Shown here: positions 31,292 through 39,652 of the stretch, piece after piece | Layout of the letters: each line of letters opens with the position of its first letter | How positions within the stretch are numbered: the stretch's first letter is position 1 | Origin: Nitrospirillum amazonense | GTDB taxonomy: Bacteria; Pseudomonadota; Alphaproteobacteria; Azospirillales; Azospirillaceae | Assembly (NCBI RefSeq): GCF_007828045.1 | Contig: NZ_VITN01000010.1 | Coordinates: forward strand, 124,001 to 188,000 | Reading direction: 5' to 3' | Length of the DNA stretch: 64,000 bases | Notes under the pieces: model-generated | The model's input: only the letters and a program-made list of their open reading frames with translations | Database searches by the model: none | Told to the model about the DNA's origin: nothing | Made by a program: the position numbers and the translations under genes

Positions 31292-32506
31292 ATGCGCGTC
31301 GCCTTGTGCCTGAGCGGCCAGCCGCGGACCTGGCGTCATTGCGTCGACAGCCTGCGCCGCTTCGTGGCGGGCCACGAGGTCACCACCTTCCTGCATCTGT
31401 GGGACGAGGTGCCGGAGGCTGAACGGGCGGAGATGCTGGCCGCCTACCAGCCCGCCGCCCACCTGGTGACGGCCCGCCCGCCCTTCGCGGCGGAAAAGCG
31501 CCGCATGGCGGAGCGGTGGCACTACCGCCCGCCCTTTTCCATCTTCGACATGTTCCACGCGGTGCAGCTTTGCCTGAACCTGGCGCTGGGGCACAAGGGC
31601 CCGGACGGCAAGGCGGCCCCTTTCGACGCCATCGTGCGCGTGCGCTACGACAGCCGCTTCGAAGACACGCTGCCGGAGGACTGGTTCCGCACACCGGGGC
31701 TGATCACGCCGGACAGCTGGACGCCGGCGGATGGCTACAACGACCAGTTCGCCTTCGGCCGCCCCGCCTTCATGCGCCTTTACGCCGCCTTCGCCACCTG
31801 GCTGCCCCGGGGGATGGAGGGGCATGATCGGGCGGTGTTCCAGCCGGAGGCGGTGCTGCGCCAGTATCTGGACAAGGTGGCCATGGTGCCGGTGCGCCAG
31901 GCGCCCCTGCGTGTCACCCTGCTGCGCGAGGGCCAGGAGGACCTGCCCTTCGACAAGCTGACCGATCTGCCCATGGTCCATGCCCGCAAAGCGGCGGCGT
32001 GGAAGCAGTACGCAGAGGCCGGGTTGCCGGCTGATCTGGCTGAGAAGCTGGACTTTTCCCATTACGCGGAGGCGCCGCTGGTGGTGGACCAGCAACTGAC
32101 CGATCTGCTGGAACCCATGGACCAGGCCGCGCGCCATGCCCTGCTGCGCGCCCCCTGGGAGGAGCGCATCCTGGCGGTGGACGCCTTCCTGGCCGGCCAG
32201 GTCTCGCAACGCTCCGGCAACGGCACCCTGACGGGGGAGGAGTATGAGCGGCTGCGCCTGCTGTGCGCCGGCCTGATCTACCGCATGCCGCCGGAGGGCA
32301 CGATGGACGCGGACAGCGCCATCCTGCACGTCCTGTCCTGCAACGTGGTGGATGCCACCCGGGTTGCCGATTGGCTGAAGGTGGTGGGCGACCCGGGGCG
32401 GGCAGCCTTTCAGCGGCGGCTGGGCCGCTTGACCATCCTGGCGGCGGCCATCACCCACGCCGACCCCTTCGAGCAGGACTTTCGTCTGGGCTGGCGCCTG
32501 AACTGA
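31292..32506 (+). CDS. Glycosyltransferase-like protein of unknown function
   Basis: A 404-residue cytoplasmic protein starting MRVALCLSGQPRTWRHCVDS, a beginning shared by poorly described proteins found with glycan genes. FDAIVRVRYDSRFE and GYNDQFAFGRPAFMRLYAAF recall the acidic donor/metal-binding stretch of GT-A enzymes, but I cannot name a family or see a clear DxD. The last 130 residues are helical and unrelated to anything I recognise. The start at 31292 is preceded by a purine-rich GGAAGGAAGGG. No signal peptide or membrane segment. It stands alone between the tRNAs and the convergent cofactor cluster. Confidence 0.6.
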   Translation: MRVALCLSGQPRTWRHCVDSLRRFVAGHEVTTFLHLWDEVPEAERAEMLAAYQPAAHLVTARPPFAAEKRRMAERWHYRPPFSIFDMFHAVQLCLNLALGHKGPDGKAAPFDAIVRVRYDSRFEDTLPEDWFRTPGLITPDSWTPADGYNDQFAFGRPAFMRLYAAFATWLPRGMEGHDRAVFQPEAVLRQYLDKVAMVPVRQAPLRVTLLREGQEDLPFDKLTDLPMVHARKAAAWKQYAEAGLPADLAEKLDFSHYAEAPLVVDQQLTDLLEPMDQAARHALLRAPWEERILAVDAFLAGQVSQRSGNGTLTGEEYERLRLLCAGLIYRMPPEGTMDADSAILHVLSCNVVDATRVADWLKVVGDPGRAAFQRRLGRLTILAAAITHADPFEQDFRLGWRLN

Positions 32507-32509
32507 TCC

Positions 32510-34126
32510 TCAGGCCACTGGTTCCAGCGTGCGCAGGGCCGCCAGGGCGTCGGGCGTGTCCACGTCCAGGTGCACGCCGCCATCGGCCGGCACCTCCACC
32601 ACCCTGTCGGCATGGATGGCCAGCAGGCCGCGGGCACCCTGGTCACCGGTGATGCCGGCCATGGCGGGGACCAGGTCGGCCGGCCACAGCACGGGGTTGC
32701 CCCGGCGCCCCTCCGCCACCGGTACGACGATGGCCCGGCCCGCCGCCGCCGTGAAACGGGCCAGCAGGCGGCGGTGCGTGTCCGCCGTGACGCGCGGCAT
32801 GTCGCCCAGGCAGACCAGCACGCCCGCTCCGCCAGCCGCGCCGGCAAGCCCGGCCTTGAGCGAGGCGCTGAGACCCTGGGCATGGTCCACCGCCTCGATG
32901 AAGCGCACGTCCAGCCCGCGCAGGGCCGTGCGCACCGCCGCCGCCTGGTGGCCCAGCACCACGGTCACGCGGCCCGGGTTGGCGGCCAGCGCCGCCGTCA
33001 CCGCGTGGCGCACCAGGGGCTGGCCGGCATAGTCGGCCAGCAGCTTGTTGGCGCCCATGCGCCGGGCCGATCCCGCCGCCAGCACCAGCGTGGTGACAGG
33101 AAACCCGGCCGCCACCGGGACGGCGCGTTGGCGGGGCATGGGGCGGCTGGGGATGTCGGTCAGCAGGCCGCCCACCCCCATGCCCATGATCTCGGCGGGC
33201 GTGACCTCCAACCCGGTGGCGACGCGCTGCAGGATCCAGTCGAAGCCGTTGATGCGGGGCGACCGGGCGCAGCCCGGCAGGCCCAGCACCGGCACCTCGC
33301 CCAGCCGTGCCAGAAGCATAAGGTTGCCCGGATCCACCGGCATGCCGAAATGCTGCACCTCGCCGCCCGCCTGGACGATGCCCGTGGGCAGCACGTCGCG
33401 CCGGTCGGTGATGGCCGAGGCGCCGATGACCAGGAGCAGATCCAGGTTCAGGGATGACAAGTTCGCCAGCGCCCCGGCCACGGCCGCGGCGTCATGGGCC
33501 AGGCGCCGCTCCGCCACCAGGGTGCCGCCCACCTGGGCCAGGCGCGCCTCGGTGACGGCCACCGTCTTGTCCAGGGTGACCGCCTTCAGGCCCGGCAGGC
33601 GGGTCTGCACCAGGCCGGCGCGGATGCCGCGCCACGGGGCCAGGCGCAGGGCCGGCACGCCGCCCCTGGCCGCCTGTTCCACGCGGGTCGCCAGACCCTC
33701 GGGAATGGCGAAGGGAATGATCTTGATGGTGGCGGCCATGGCGCCCGGCGCCAGGGGGGCGAACGCCGCCGCCGTGGCCACGGTCACCGCCTCGTCCACC
33801 TGGTTCAGGCGGTTCAGGCGGGCGGGATCGACCAGCAGCAGGCCGCCGGCCTCCGCCATCACGTTCACCCGGCCGGTGGTCGCGGGCGTCAGGGACAGGC
33901 CTGGCCCCGTGATGGCCTGGGCCACACGGCTCGCGGCGGCATCCTCCCCCACGTCGTCCGGTTCCAGCCGCACGGCGACCACCTCCGTCACGCCGGCGTC
34001 GGCCAGCGCCGCCAAGTCGGCCGCCGCCAGCCGGCGGCCTTTGGGATAGCGCAGCGCGCCGGTCTTCAGGCTGTGGGCCAAAACGGCCCCCTCGGCATCG
34101 GCGACGGGCAGGGGGCCGAAGCGCAT
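32510..34126 (-). CDS. Molybdopterin-binding (MoeA-like) / MobA-like nucleotidyltransferase fusion
   Basis: A 538-residue fusion. The N-terminal part (about 1-335) resembles a molybdopterin-binding MoeA/MogA-type domain (LLLVIGASAITDRRDVLPTG, GEVPVLGLPGCARSPRINGF). The C-terminal part (about 345-538) is a MobA/MocA-type transferase: VLAAGSARRMGANKLLADYA and VLVCLGDMPRVTADTHRRLL. Such fusions make molybdopterin cytosine dinucleotide for the xanthine oxidase family. It starts four bases after the xdhC stop, so the two form an operon. I expect a CTP-dependent activity, but base specificity cannot be read with certainty here. Confidence 0.88.
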   Translation of the reverse strand: MRFGPLPVADAEGAVLAHSLKTGALRYPKGRRLAAADLAALADAGVTEVVAVRLEPDDVGEDAAASRVAQAITGPGLSLTPATTGRVNVMAEAGGLLLVDPARLNRLNQVDEAVTVATAAAFAPLAPGAMAATIKIIPFAIPEGLATRVEQAARGGVPALRLAPWRGIRAGLVQTRLPGLKAVTLDKTVAVTEARLAQVGGTLVAERRLAHDAAAVAGALANLSSLNLDLLLVIGASAITDRRDVLPTGIVQAGGEVQHFGMPVDPGNLMLLARLGEVPVLGLPGCARSPRINGFDWILQRVATGLEVTPAEIMGMGVGGLLTDIPSRPMPRQRAVPVAAGFPVTTLVLAAGSARRMGANKLLADYAGQPLVRHAVTAALAANPGRVTVVLGHQAAAVRTALRGLDVRFIEAVDHAQGLSASLKAGLAGAAGGAGVLVCLGDMPRVTADTHRRLLARFTAAAGRAIVVPVAEGRRGNPVLWPADLVPAMAGITGDQGARGLLAIHADRVVEVPADGGVHLDVDTPDALAALRTLEPVA

Positions 34127-34130
34127 GGCG

Positions 34131-35294
34131 TCAGCGTCCCGGGGCCTGGGGCGCCTGGCACGGGCGCCGGGCGGTCTTGGCGCCGCGCAGGGCCAGGGTC
34201 ATTTCGGCCAGGATGGACACGGCGATCTCCGCCGGGGTCAGGGCGCCGATGTCCAGGCCGACCGGGCCGTGGATGCGCTCCAGCGCTGTGGGGCCGAAAT
34301 CGGCCATGCGTTCCAGGCGGCGCTGGTGGGTCTTGCGGCTGCCCAGGGCGCCAATGAAAAAGGCGTCGCTTTCCAGTGCCGCGCGCAGGCCCGGCTCATC
34401 CAGCTTGGCGTCATGGGTCAGGGTGACGACGGCGGTGCGCCGGTCGGGCGCCAGCGCGGCCACGGCGTCGTCCGGCCATTCGCGCACCAGGGTGACGCCG
34501 TCGCCCGTGGGGAAGCGGGCGGCGCTGGCGAAGGCGGCGCGCGGATCGACCACGGTCACCTCATAACCCGCCAGCCGGGCCATGGGGGTCAGCGCCTGGG
34601 CGATGTGCACGGCGCCCACCAGGATCAGCCGCAGGGGTGGGTTCCATACCTGGGCGAACCATTCCCCCTCGACCTCCTCCGGCGCGATCAGGACGGACCG
34701 GTCCTGGGCCAGGGCTTCCAGTACCTGGGTGCGCACGGTTTCCGGCAAGGCGGTTTCGCCCTGCTGCCGCTCCGCGTCCACCAGGGTCTGCTGCCCAGTG
34801 GCGAGGTCGGTGACCAGGGCCGCCGGCCGCTTGGCGTCGGCCGCGGCCAGCAGGGCCGACAGCAGCCGCCGGCGCGAGGCACCGTGGCCCGGGCCCACAG
34901 GCGCCACATAGATGCGCACGGTGCCGCCGCAGGCCAGCCCCACCTCCCACGCGCGCTCATCGGGCACGCCGAAGGTCAGCAGCCGCGGTTCCCCATCCTC
35001 CAGGGCACGCAAGGCCTCTTCCACCACCGCCCCCTCGACGCAGCCGCCGGAAACGGAGCCGATCATGCCGCCCCGGGCGTCCACCGCCAGTTTGCTACCC
35101 ACGGGACGGGGAGAGGATCCCCAGGTGGCGATGACCGTGGCGATGGCCGCCGCCTGGCCCTGGGCCAGCCAGCCCTCCACCGTGCGCAGGATGGACAGCT
35201 CATCTACCGGCGCGGTGATCCGTGCGGCGTCCTGCGACGGACCCGGCTGCGACGGATCCGGGAATGAAGGAGGAACAGGGGAGTCGAGGGTCAT
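34131..35294 (-). CDS. xdhC: XdhC/CoxI-family maturation factor
   Basis: A 387-residue protein. The N-terminal XdhC domain has IATWGSSPRPVGSKLAVDAR and IGSVSGGCVEGAVVEEAL with the conserved Cys; the C-terminal Rossmann part carries LILVGAVHIAQALTPMARLA and FFIGALGSRKTHQRRLERM. XdhC binds the sulfurated molybdenum cofactor and hands it to xanthine dehydrogenase or CO-dehydrogenase-type enzymes. ATG at 35294 (MTLDSPVPP) is preferred to a longer start. It is four bases ahead of the MoeA/MobA fusion gene and 115 bases behind the CoxG-like gene, all in one direction. The client enzyme is not in the window. Confidence 0.9.
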   Translation of the reverse strand: MTLDSPVPPSFPDPSQPGPSQDAARITAPVDELSILRTVEGWLAQGQAAAIATVIATWGSSPRPVGSKLAVDARGGMIGSVSGGCVEGAVVEEALRALEDGEPRLLTFGVPDERAWEVGLACGGTVRIYVAPVGPGHGASRRRLLSALLAAADAKRPAALVTDLATGQQTLVDAERQQGETALPETVRTQVLEALAQDRSVLIAPEEVEGEWFAQVWNPPLRLILVGAVHIAQALTPMARLAGYEVTVVDPRAAFASAARFPTGDGVTLVREWPDDAVAALAPDRRTAVVTLTHDAKLDEPGLRAALESDAFFIGALGSRKTHQRRLERMADFGPTALERIHGPVGLDIGALTPAEIAVSILAEMTLALRGAKTARRPCQAPQAPGR

Positions 35295-35363
35295 GGATAT
35301 ACCGACGCGGTTTGGGCGGTGGCCCGGGCCCCTTCCCAAATAGGGCGCGGGGTCGTGGATTGC

Positions 35364-35389
35364 CAGCCTGCGGGGGCAGCCTGCGGAAG
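35364..35389. repeat. Two 13 bp near-repeats between coxG and xdhC
   Basis: CAGCCTGCGGGGG (35364-35376) is followed by CAGCCTGCGGAAG (35377-35389), 11 of 13 bases identical. Confidence 0.75.
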
Positions 35390-35409
35390 TGTCGCTGGGT
35401 GATGCCGGC

Positions 35410-36282
35410 TTAGCGGATCAGCACGATCAGCAACAGCAGGACCAGCACCAGGAGAGGGATCCAGATCATGGGCCGCAGGCCGGCGACCGGGTGGGCCATC
35501 GTCGGGGCCGGCTGCGCGGTGTCCGCCGGGGGCCCGGGCGCCGCAGGCTCCGGCGGGAGGGAGATGCCGGCGGAACCCAGCGCTTCGGCCTCCGTGGGCC
35601 GCACCTGGTGCTCTATGGCGCGGGCGTGGGTTTCCGGCTCCAGCGGCAAGGTGGCGGGCTCGGGCGTTTGCGCCGCCAGCTCGTCGCGCGCGGCGCCATC
35701 CTGGGCCGCCGCGACCAGGGTCGGGGCCATGGCCTCGGTCAAGGGGGCCAGCTCCACCAGGGGAATGGATTCGGCCGGCGCCGGTTCCGCCTTGGGCTTG
35801 CGGGCACGTTTGGGCGCCGTTTCCGACCCCGCTTCGGGCCCCTCGGCCGCCTTCCTGGTGCGGGTGCGCTTGGGCTTGGCGTCCACCGGCACCTCCTCCG
35901 GCACCGCCTCGGCGATGGCGGCGGCGTCCACGGCGGGTTCGGCCAGGGCCACATCGGCCACCAACGCGGGGTTGGCGGTGGCGGCCGTGGCCAGCAGGCC
36001 GGCCAGTTGGGCGAAGAAGGCGCGGGTGTCCGCCTCGGCGTCCGCATCGACGGCGGCGTTGAAGATCAGCCGGGTCTGGCCGTCCCCGGCGTCTACCAGG
36101 CGGACGGCGGCCTGCTGGCCGTCGCCGTGCAGCACGCATCCATGCGGCGGGTCCAGGTCGGACAGGGCGATGGTGCTGTCATAGCCCGGCGGCACGCTCT
36201 GCCGCAGCACCTCGGCGTCGTTCAACGCCACCCACACCAGATCCTGCGGGGCCGCGACCAAGTATTCGCCGCTAATGTCCAT
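35410..36282 (-). CDS. CoxG-like SRPBCC protein with C-terminal membrane anchor
   Basis: A 290-residue protein. Residues 1-145 are a START/SRPBCC domain of the CoxG type (MDISGEYLVAAPQDLVWVAL, DAEVLRQSVPPGY). A long Ala/Pro/Glu-rich linker with basic clusters follows (KPKRTRTRKAAEG, PKRARKPKAEP), and the last 20 residues are one membrane segment (MIWIPLLVLVLLLLIVLIR). CoxG recruits CO dehydrogenase or related molybdenum hydroxylases to the membrane. This fits the xdhC and cofactor genes downstream. The start at 36282 is chosen because the domain begins there; the upstream frame is not coding. Confidence 0.85.
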   Translation of the reverse strand: MDISGEYLVAAPQDLVWVALNDAEVLRQSVPPGYDSTIALSDLDPPHGCVLHGDGQQAAVRLVDAGDGQTRLIFNAAVDADAEADTRAFFAQLAGLLATAATANPALVADVALAEPAVDAAAIAEAVPEEVPVDAKPKRTRTRKAAEGPEAGSETAPKRARKPKAEPAPAESIPLVELAPLTEAMAPTLVAAAQDGAARDELAAQTPEPATLPLEPETHARAIEHQVRPTEAEALGSAGISLPPEPAAPGPPADTAQPAPTMAHPVAGLRPMIWIPLLVLVLLLLIVLIR

Positions 36283-36677
36283 CCTGGACGTCCTTGTTCT
36301 GCCGTTTCCCGCGACCGTACTGGGCACCGGCCCCGGGGGCAAGCCCTCGTCCGGTGCGGGACAGCCCCCTGATGGAAAACGGCTATCAACTTTCCGTCGG
36401 CGCGATGGGTTCCCCGCGATGGGTTCCCAACGGCCGGTGATCCGGTTAGAGCGAGGTGCCGGACATCGTCTGTTCCCCCAATGGACATAGGCGCCGCTTC
36501 GTCCGCTTCCTGAAAAAGGATGAGGATGATTTCTGCACCAAGGCCGGTGGTCTTTGGCGGAAGTCAGTAACGGCACGGGTGATATTGACGGAATTCGGCC
36601 GCAATCATCGTCCTCTACTAAAGGTGAAACGGCCTTCTCTTGAGGGTGCGCCCGATTCGCTGTACCGTGGAGGCATC
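36283..36677. other. Gene-free region upstream of CoxG-like gene and the 164-residue gene
   Basis: About 395 bases between divergent genes without a convincing frame. The only distinct element is a perfect 14 bp duplication at 36401-36428. It should hold the promoters of both genes, one of them for the cofactor cluster. Confidence 0.6.
36401..36428. repeat. Two perfect 14 bp tandem units
   Basis: CGCGATGGGTTCCC is present twice with no gap (36401-36414 and 36415-36428), about 120 bases upstream of the CoxG-like gene start. Confidence 0.92.
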
Positions 36678-37172
36678 ATGATCGTAGCACCCTTGCCCGT
36701 TCTGGACCTTGCCCCCGCCCAGCCGCCGGCGGCGACCCTGCATGTCGATCGCGTGGGGGCGGTGCAGGAACGGGAAGCGCGGCAGCGTGACCGGCGCCGG
36801 CGCCGGCCCCCGGAAGAGGGCGCGCGTCACGGCCGCTCCCTGTTCGATGACATCGTGGATGAGGTCGACCCCACCGGCGCGCTGGAACCGGACCATGAGG
36901 AACGCCTGCGCCAGAACCTGCGGGGGCTGGTGCGCAGCGGGGCCCCGGTCGCGTCGCCGGCCGCCGGCCGGGAACTGGACCATGTGGTGGACCATTTGGC
37001 GCCCCAGCATGCCCACCTCAGCGACGCGGAACGGCTGGAGAATGCCCGCCTGGCCGACGCCCTGCGGCAATGCCTGGCGGTGCACAGCGACGGCGCCCGC
37101 AAGATTTCCACCTACCTGCAGGCCCTGATGGCCCAGAATGGTGAGATCCACCATGTGGAACTCACCGTCTGA
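36678..37172 (+). CDS. Small charged protein of unknown function
   Basis: A 164-residue cytoplasmic protein, not recognised. It has a strongly basic stretch (REARQRDRRRRRPPEE, about 35-50), an acidic middle (DDIVDEVDP) and a helical end (ISTYLQALMAQNGEIHHVEL). There is no signal peptide or membrane segment. A clear GGAGG at 36669-36673 precedes the ATG, which supports translation. It converges on the ClC gene, nine bases apart. The mix of charged segments suggests a small helical regulator or structural protein, but that is a guess. Confidence 0.65.
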   Translation: MIVAPLPVLDLAPAQPPAATLHVDRVGAVQEREARQRDRRRRRPPEEGARHGRSLFDDIVDEVDPTGALEPDHEERLRQNLRGLVRSGAPVASPAAGRELDHVVDHLAPQHAHLSDAERLENARLADALRQCLAVHSDGARKISTYLQALMAQNGEIHHVELTV

Positions 37173-37181
37173 GAGGCGTTG

Positions 37182-39050
37182 TCAGCGCGCCTGCCGCCCA
37201 CTCAGGCGCAGCAACGCCTCGCGCCGCTGCTCTTGATGGCGGCTGACGGTGCGGACAGCCAGCAGGTCGCGCCGTGCCACCAGCCCCACCAGCCGGTTGC
37301 CGTCGCGTGACAGCACCGGCAGACGGCCGTGGTCGGTGGCGGCCATGCGGTCGGCCACACGGCCAACCAGCTCGTCATCATAGGCCACCGCCACCGACCC
37401 GCCGGCACATTGGTCGCCCAGGGTCCAGCCCTCATTCGTCGTTTCTTCCGTGGCCCAGCGCAAGGCATCGGTGCGCGACGCCATGCCCAGCACCTGGCCA
37501 TCGGCGTCCACCACGGGATAGCTGCGGTGCTTGGCTTTGGGACCGTCGGTGGCCTGGTCCGCGCCGCTGAAGAAGGCCAGCGCCTCCGCCAGCGGCATGC
37601 CGGCCGGCAGGGTGTCCACCGGCTGGGCCATCACCTGGGCCACGCGCATGGTCTCAAACGGCTCAACCACGTATTCGCGTACGATGTGATGGCCGCGCCG
37701 CGCCACCTTCTCGGTCAGGATGGAACGCTTGAGCAGCAGCACGGTGGTGCCATGCGACAGGGCGCAGGCGATGGCGAGCGGCAGCAGCGCGCCCACGTCG
37801 TGCGACAGTTCCAGCGCGAAGATCATGGCCGTCAGGGGCGCCCGCATGGTGCCGCCCATCATCGCCGCCATGCCCACCAGGGCCCACTCGCCGGTGGAGC
37901 CCACGGGGACGGCGCCGGCGAATAGCACGCCCAGCGCGCCGCCCATCATCAGCAGGGGCGCCAGCACACCGCCCGACGTGCCGGAGCCCAGGGCCACGGC
38001 CCAGATCACCGCCTTCACCGCCACCAGCAGCAGGGCGGAGGCTGGCGGGATCTCGCCATGCAGCAATCCCGCGATGTTGTCGTAGCCCACGCCCAGGGCG
38101 CGGGGGTCGACCAGGCCGCCCAGGCCGATGACCGCCCCGCCGATCATGGGCCACCACATCCAATGCAGGGGCAGGCGTCCGAACAGATCCTCGAAGCCAT
38201 AGACCAGGCTGGTCAGCACGCCGGATCCCAGGCCGGCCAGCACGCCCAGCAGGGCGCACAGGGCCAGGCCCGCCGCCGGCAGCGGGGCGCTGTCGGCCAG
38301 GGGGAACAGCGGGCCGGCACCCAGCAGGGCCGGGCGGCAGGCGGCGGCCACGGCGGCGGCGATGGCCACGGGGATGAAGCTGCGCGGCTTCCATTCAAAC
38401 AGCAGCAGTTCCACGGCCAGCAGCATGGCGGCCACCGGCGTGCCGAAGGTGGCGCTCATGCCCGCGGCGGCGCCGGCCACCAGCAGGGTCTTACGCTCCG
38501 CGTCCGTCAGATGGAAGAACTGCGCGAAAAGGGAACCAATGGCCCCGCCTGTCATGATGATGGGGCCTTCCGCGCCGAAGGGGCCGCCGCTGCCGATGGA
38601 AATGGCGGACGACAGGGGCTTCAGCAGCGCCACCTTGGGCTGGATGCGGCTGCGCCCCACCAGGATGGCCTCCATCGCCTCCGGAATGCCGTGGCCGCGG
38701 ATCTTCTCGCTGCCATAGCGCGCCATCAGGCCGATGATCAGGCAGCCGACCACGGGCACCAGGGGCATGAACGGCCCCCATGGGCTATCGCCAATATGCG
38801 CCGGGGTGGCGCTGACGCGGCCGAAATAGAACAGGTTGGTGGCCAGGTCGATCAGGCGCAGCAGCACCCAGGCGGCGCCGGCGCCGGCGGCACCCACCAC
38901 CACCGCCATGGCCATCAGCATCAGCAGCCGCCGGTCCGCGCTGAAATCACCCAGCACATGGTCTTGCGCCATCCGGGGCGCCATCCGGGACGCCGTCCGG
39001 GACGCCGTCATGGGCCGGCCCGCGCCGCCCGTCACCACATCATTCGCCAT
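37182..39050 (-). CDS. ClC-family chloride channel/transporter with CBS domains
   Basis: A 622-residue protein with a ClC core of about 16-18 helices (40-440) and two CBS domains (about 475-600). The ion-path signatures are present: SIGSGGPFGAEGPIIMTGG with the gating Glu, and GVLAPLLMMGGALG. The N-terminus has a four-residue repeat (TASR TASR MAPR) coded by a 12 bp tandem duplication near 38978-39012. ClC proteins move chloride, nitrate or fluoride as channels or proton exchangers, and CBS domains usually sense nucleotides. It is divergent from a MarR-type gene, with the shared control region at 39051-39214. Confidence 0.9.
   Translation of the reverse strand: MANDVVTGGAGRPMTASRTASRMAPRMAQDHVLGDFSADRRLLMLMAMAVVVGAAGAGAAWVLLRLIDLATNLFYFGRVSATPAHIGDSPWGPFMPLVPVVGCLIIGLMARYGSEKIRGHGIPEAMEAILVGRSRIQPKVALLKPLSSAISIGSGGPFGAEGPIIMTGGAIGSLFAQFFHLTDAERKTLLVAGAAAGMSATFGTPVAAMLLAVELLLFEWKPRSFIPVAIAAAVAAACRPALLGAGPLFPLADSAPLPAAGLALCALLGVLAGLGSGVLTSLVYGFEDLFGRLPLHWMWWPMIGGAVIGLGGLVDPRALGVGYDNIAGLLHGEIPPASALLLVAVKAVIWAVALGSGTSGGVLAPLLMMGGALGVLFAGAVPVGSTGEWALVGMAAMMGGTMRAPLTAMIFALELSHDVGALLPLAIACALSHGTTVLLLKRSILTEKVARRGHHIVREYVVEPFETMRVAQVMAQPVDTLPAGMPLAEALAFFSGADQATDGPKAKHRSYPVVDADGQVLGMASRTDALRWATEETTNEGWTLGDQCAGGSVAVAYDDELVGRVADRMAATDHGRLPVLSRDGNRLVGLVARRDLLAVRTVSRHQEQRREALLRLSGRQAR
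38969..39012. repeat. 12 bp tandem units inside the ClC gene
   Basis: Units of the form CGCCATCCGGGG / CGCCATCCGGGA / CGCCGTCCGGGA / CGCCGTC succeed each other in frame and code the TASR/MAPR tetrapeptide repeat near the N-terminus. Confidence 0.8.
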
Positions 39051-39108
39051 CGTATCAGCAACCGTTGGAAAGGAAGGGGCCGATCCCCGCCGGCCGTGGG
39101 CTTAATAT

Positions 39109-39121
39109 ATCGCAATACGAT
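39109..39121. promoter_or_regulatory. Possible operator between ClC and MarR genes
   Basis: ATCG-CAATA-CGAT is a short perfect dyad in an AT-rich stretch (CTTAATATATCG) between the two divergent starts. It is the best candidate for the MarR-type site, but the arms are only 4 bp. Confidence 0.35.
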
Positions 39122-39214
39122 CTTTATGAGGGGACCTTCCGTCAGCCCTGCCTTGCGTTCCCGGTCCAGGGGCGCTCTCTTGGTGTGTCACGGCTTGTAA
39201 GGAGCGACCGCCCC

Positions 39215-39652
39215 ATGTCCACCCCGCCCCCCGCGCCCGAGCGGGTGGATCCGCTGGAGAAGGCGGATTACGAGCTGCTGGCGGAGTTCCGCCACGTGCT
39301 GCGCCGCTTCCTGTCGTTCAGCGAGGACGCGGCCGCCGTCGCCGGCCTGACGGCGCAGCAGCACCAGGCGCTGCTGGCCATCAAGGGGTATCCTGGCCGC
39401 GACCATGTCACGGTGGGGGAGTTGGCGGAGCGGCTGTGTGTGCGGCCGCACAGCGCCGTGGGTCTGATCGACCGGCTGGAGGGCAACGGCTGGGTACGCC
39501 GCGCCCCGGGGCCGGAGGATCGGCGCCAGGTGGTCATCAGCCTGACGCCGGCGGCGGAGGACCTGCTGGCCGGCCTGTCGCGGGTGCATCGGGACGAGAT
39601 CCGCCGCCTTTCACCCCTGCTGCGCACGCTGTTCGACAGGTTGGAGGGTTAG
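39215..39652 (+). CDS. MarR-family transcriptional regulator
   Basis: A 145-residue winged-helix protein. The DNA-binding part contains TVGELAERLCVRPHSAVGLI and the wing RRAPGPEDRRQVVISLT. Flanking helices form the dimer interface. No OhrR-type N-terminal Cys is present, so it probably senses a small molecule rather than peroxide. It is divergent from the ClC gene, whose expression it may control. The start at 39215 has AAGGAG about ten bases before it; the frame is open further back without good support. Its stop overlaps the end of the convergent VOC gene by four bases. Confidence 0.85.
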   Translation: MSTPPPAPERVDPLEKADYELLAEFRHVLRRFLSFSEDAAAVAGLTAQQHQALLAIKGYPGRDHVTVGELAERLCVRPHSAVGLIDRLEGNGWVRRAPGPEDRRQVVISLTPAAEDLLAGLSRVHRDEIRRLSPLLRTLFDRLEG

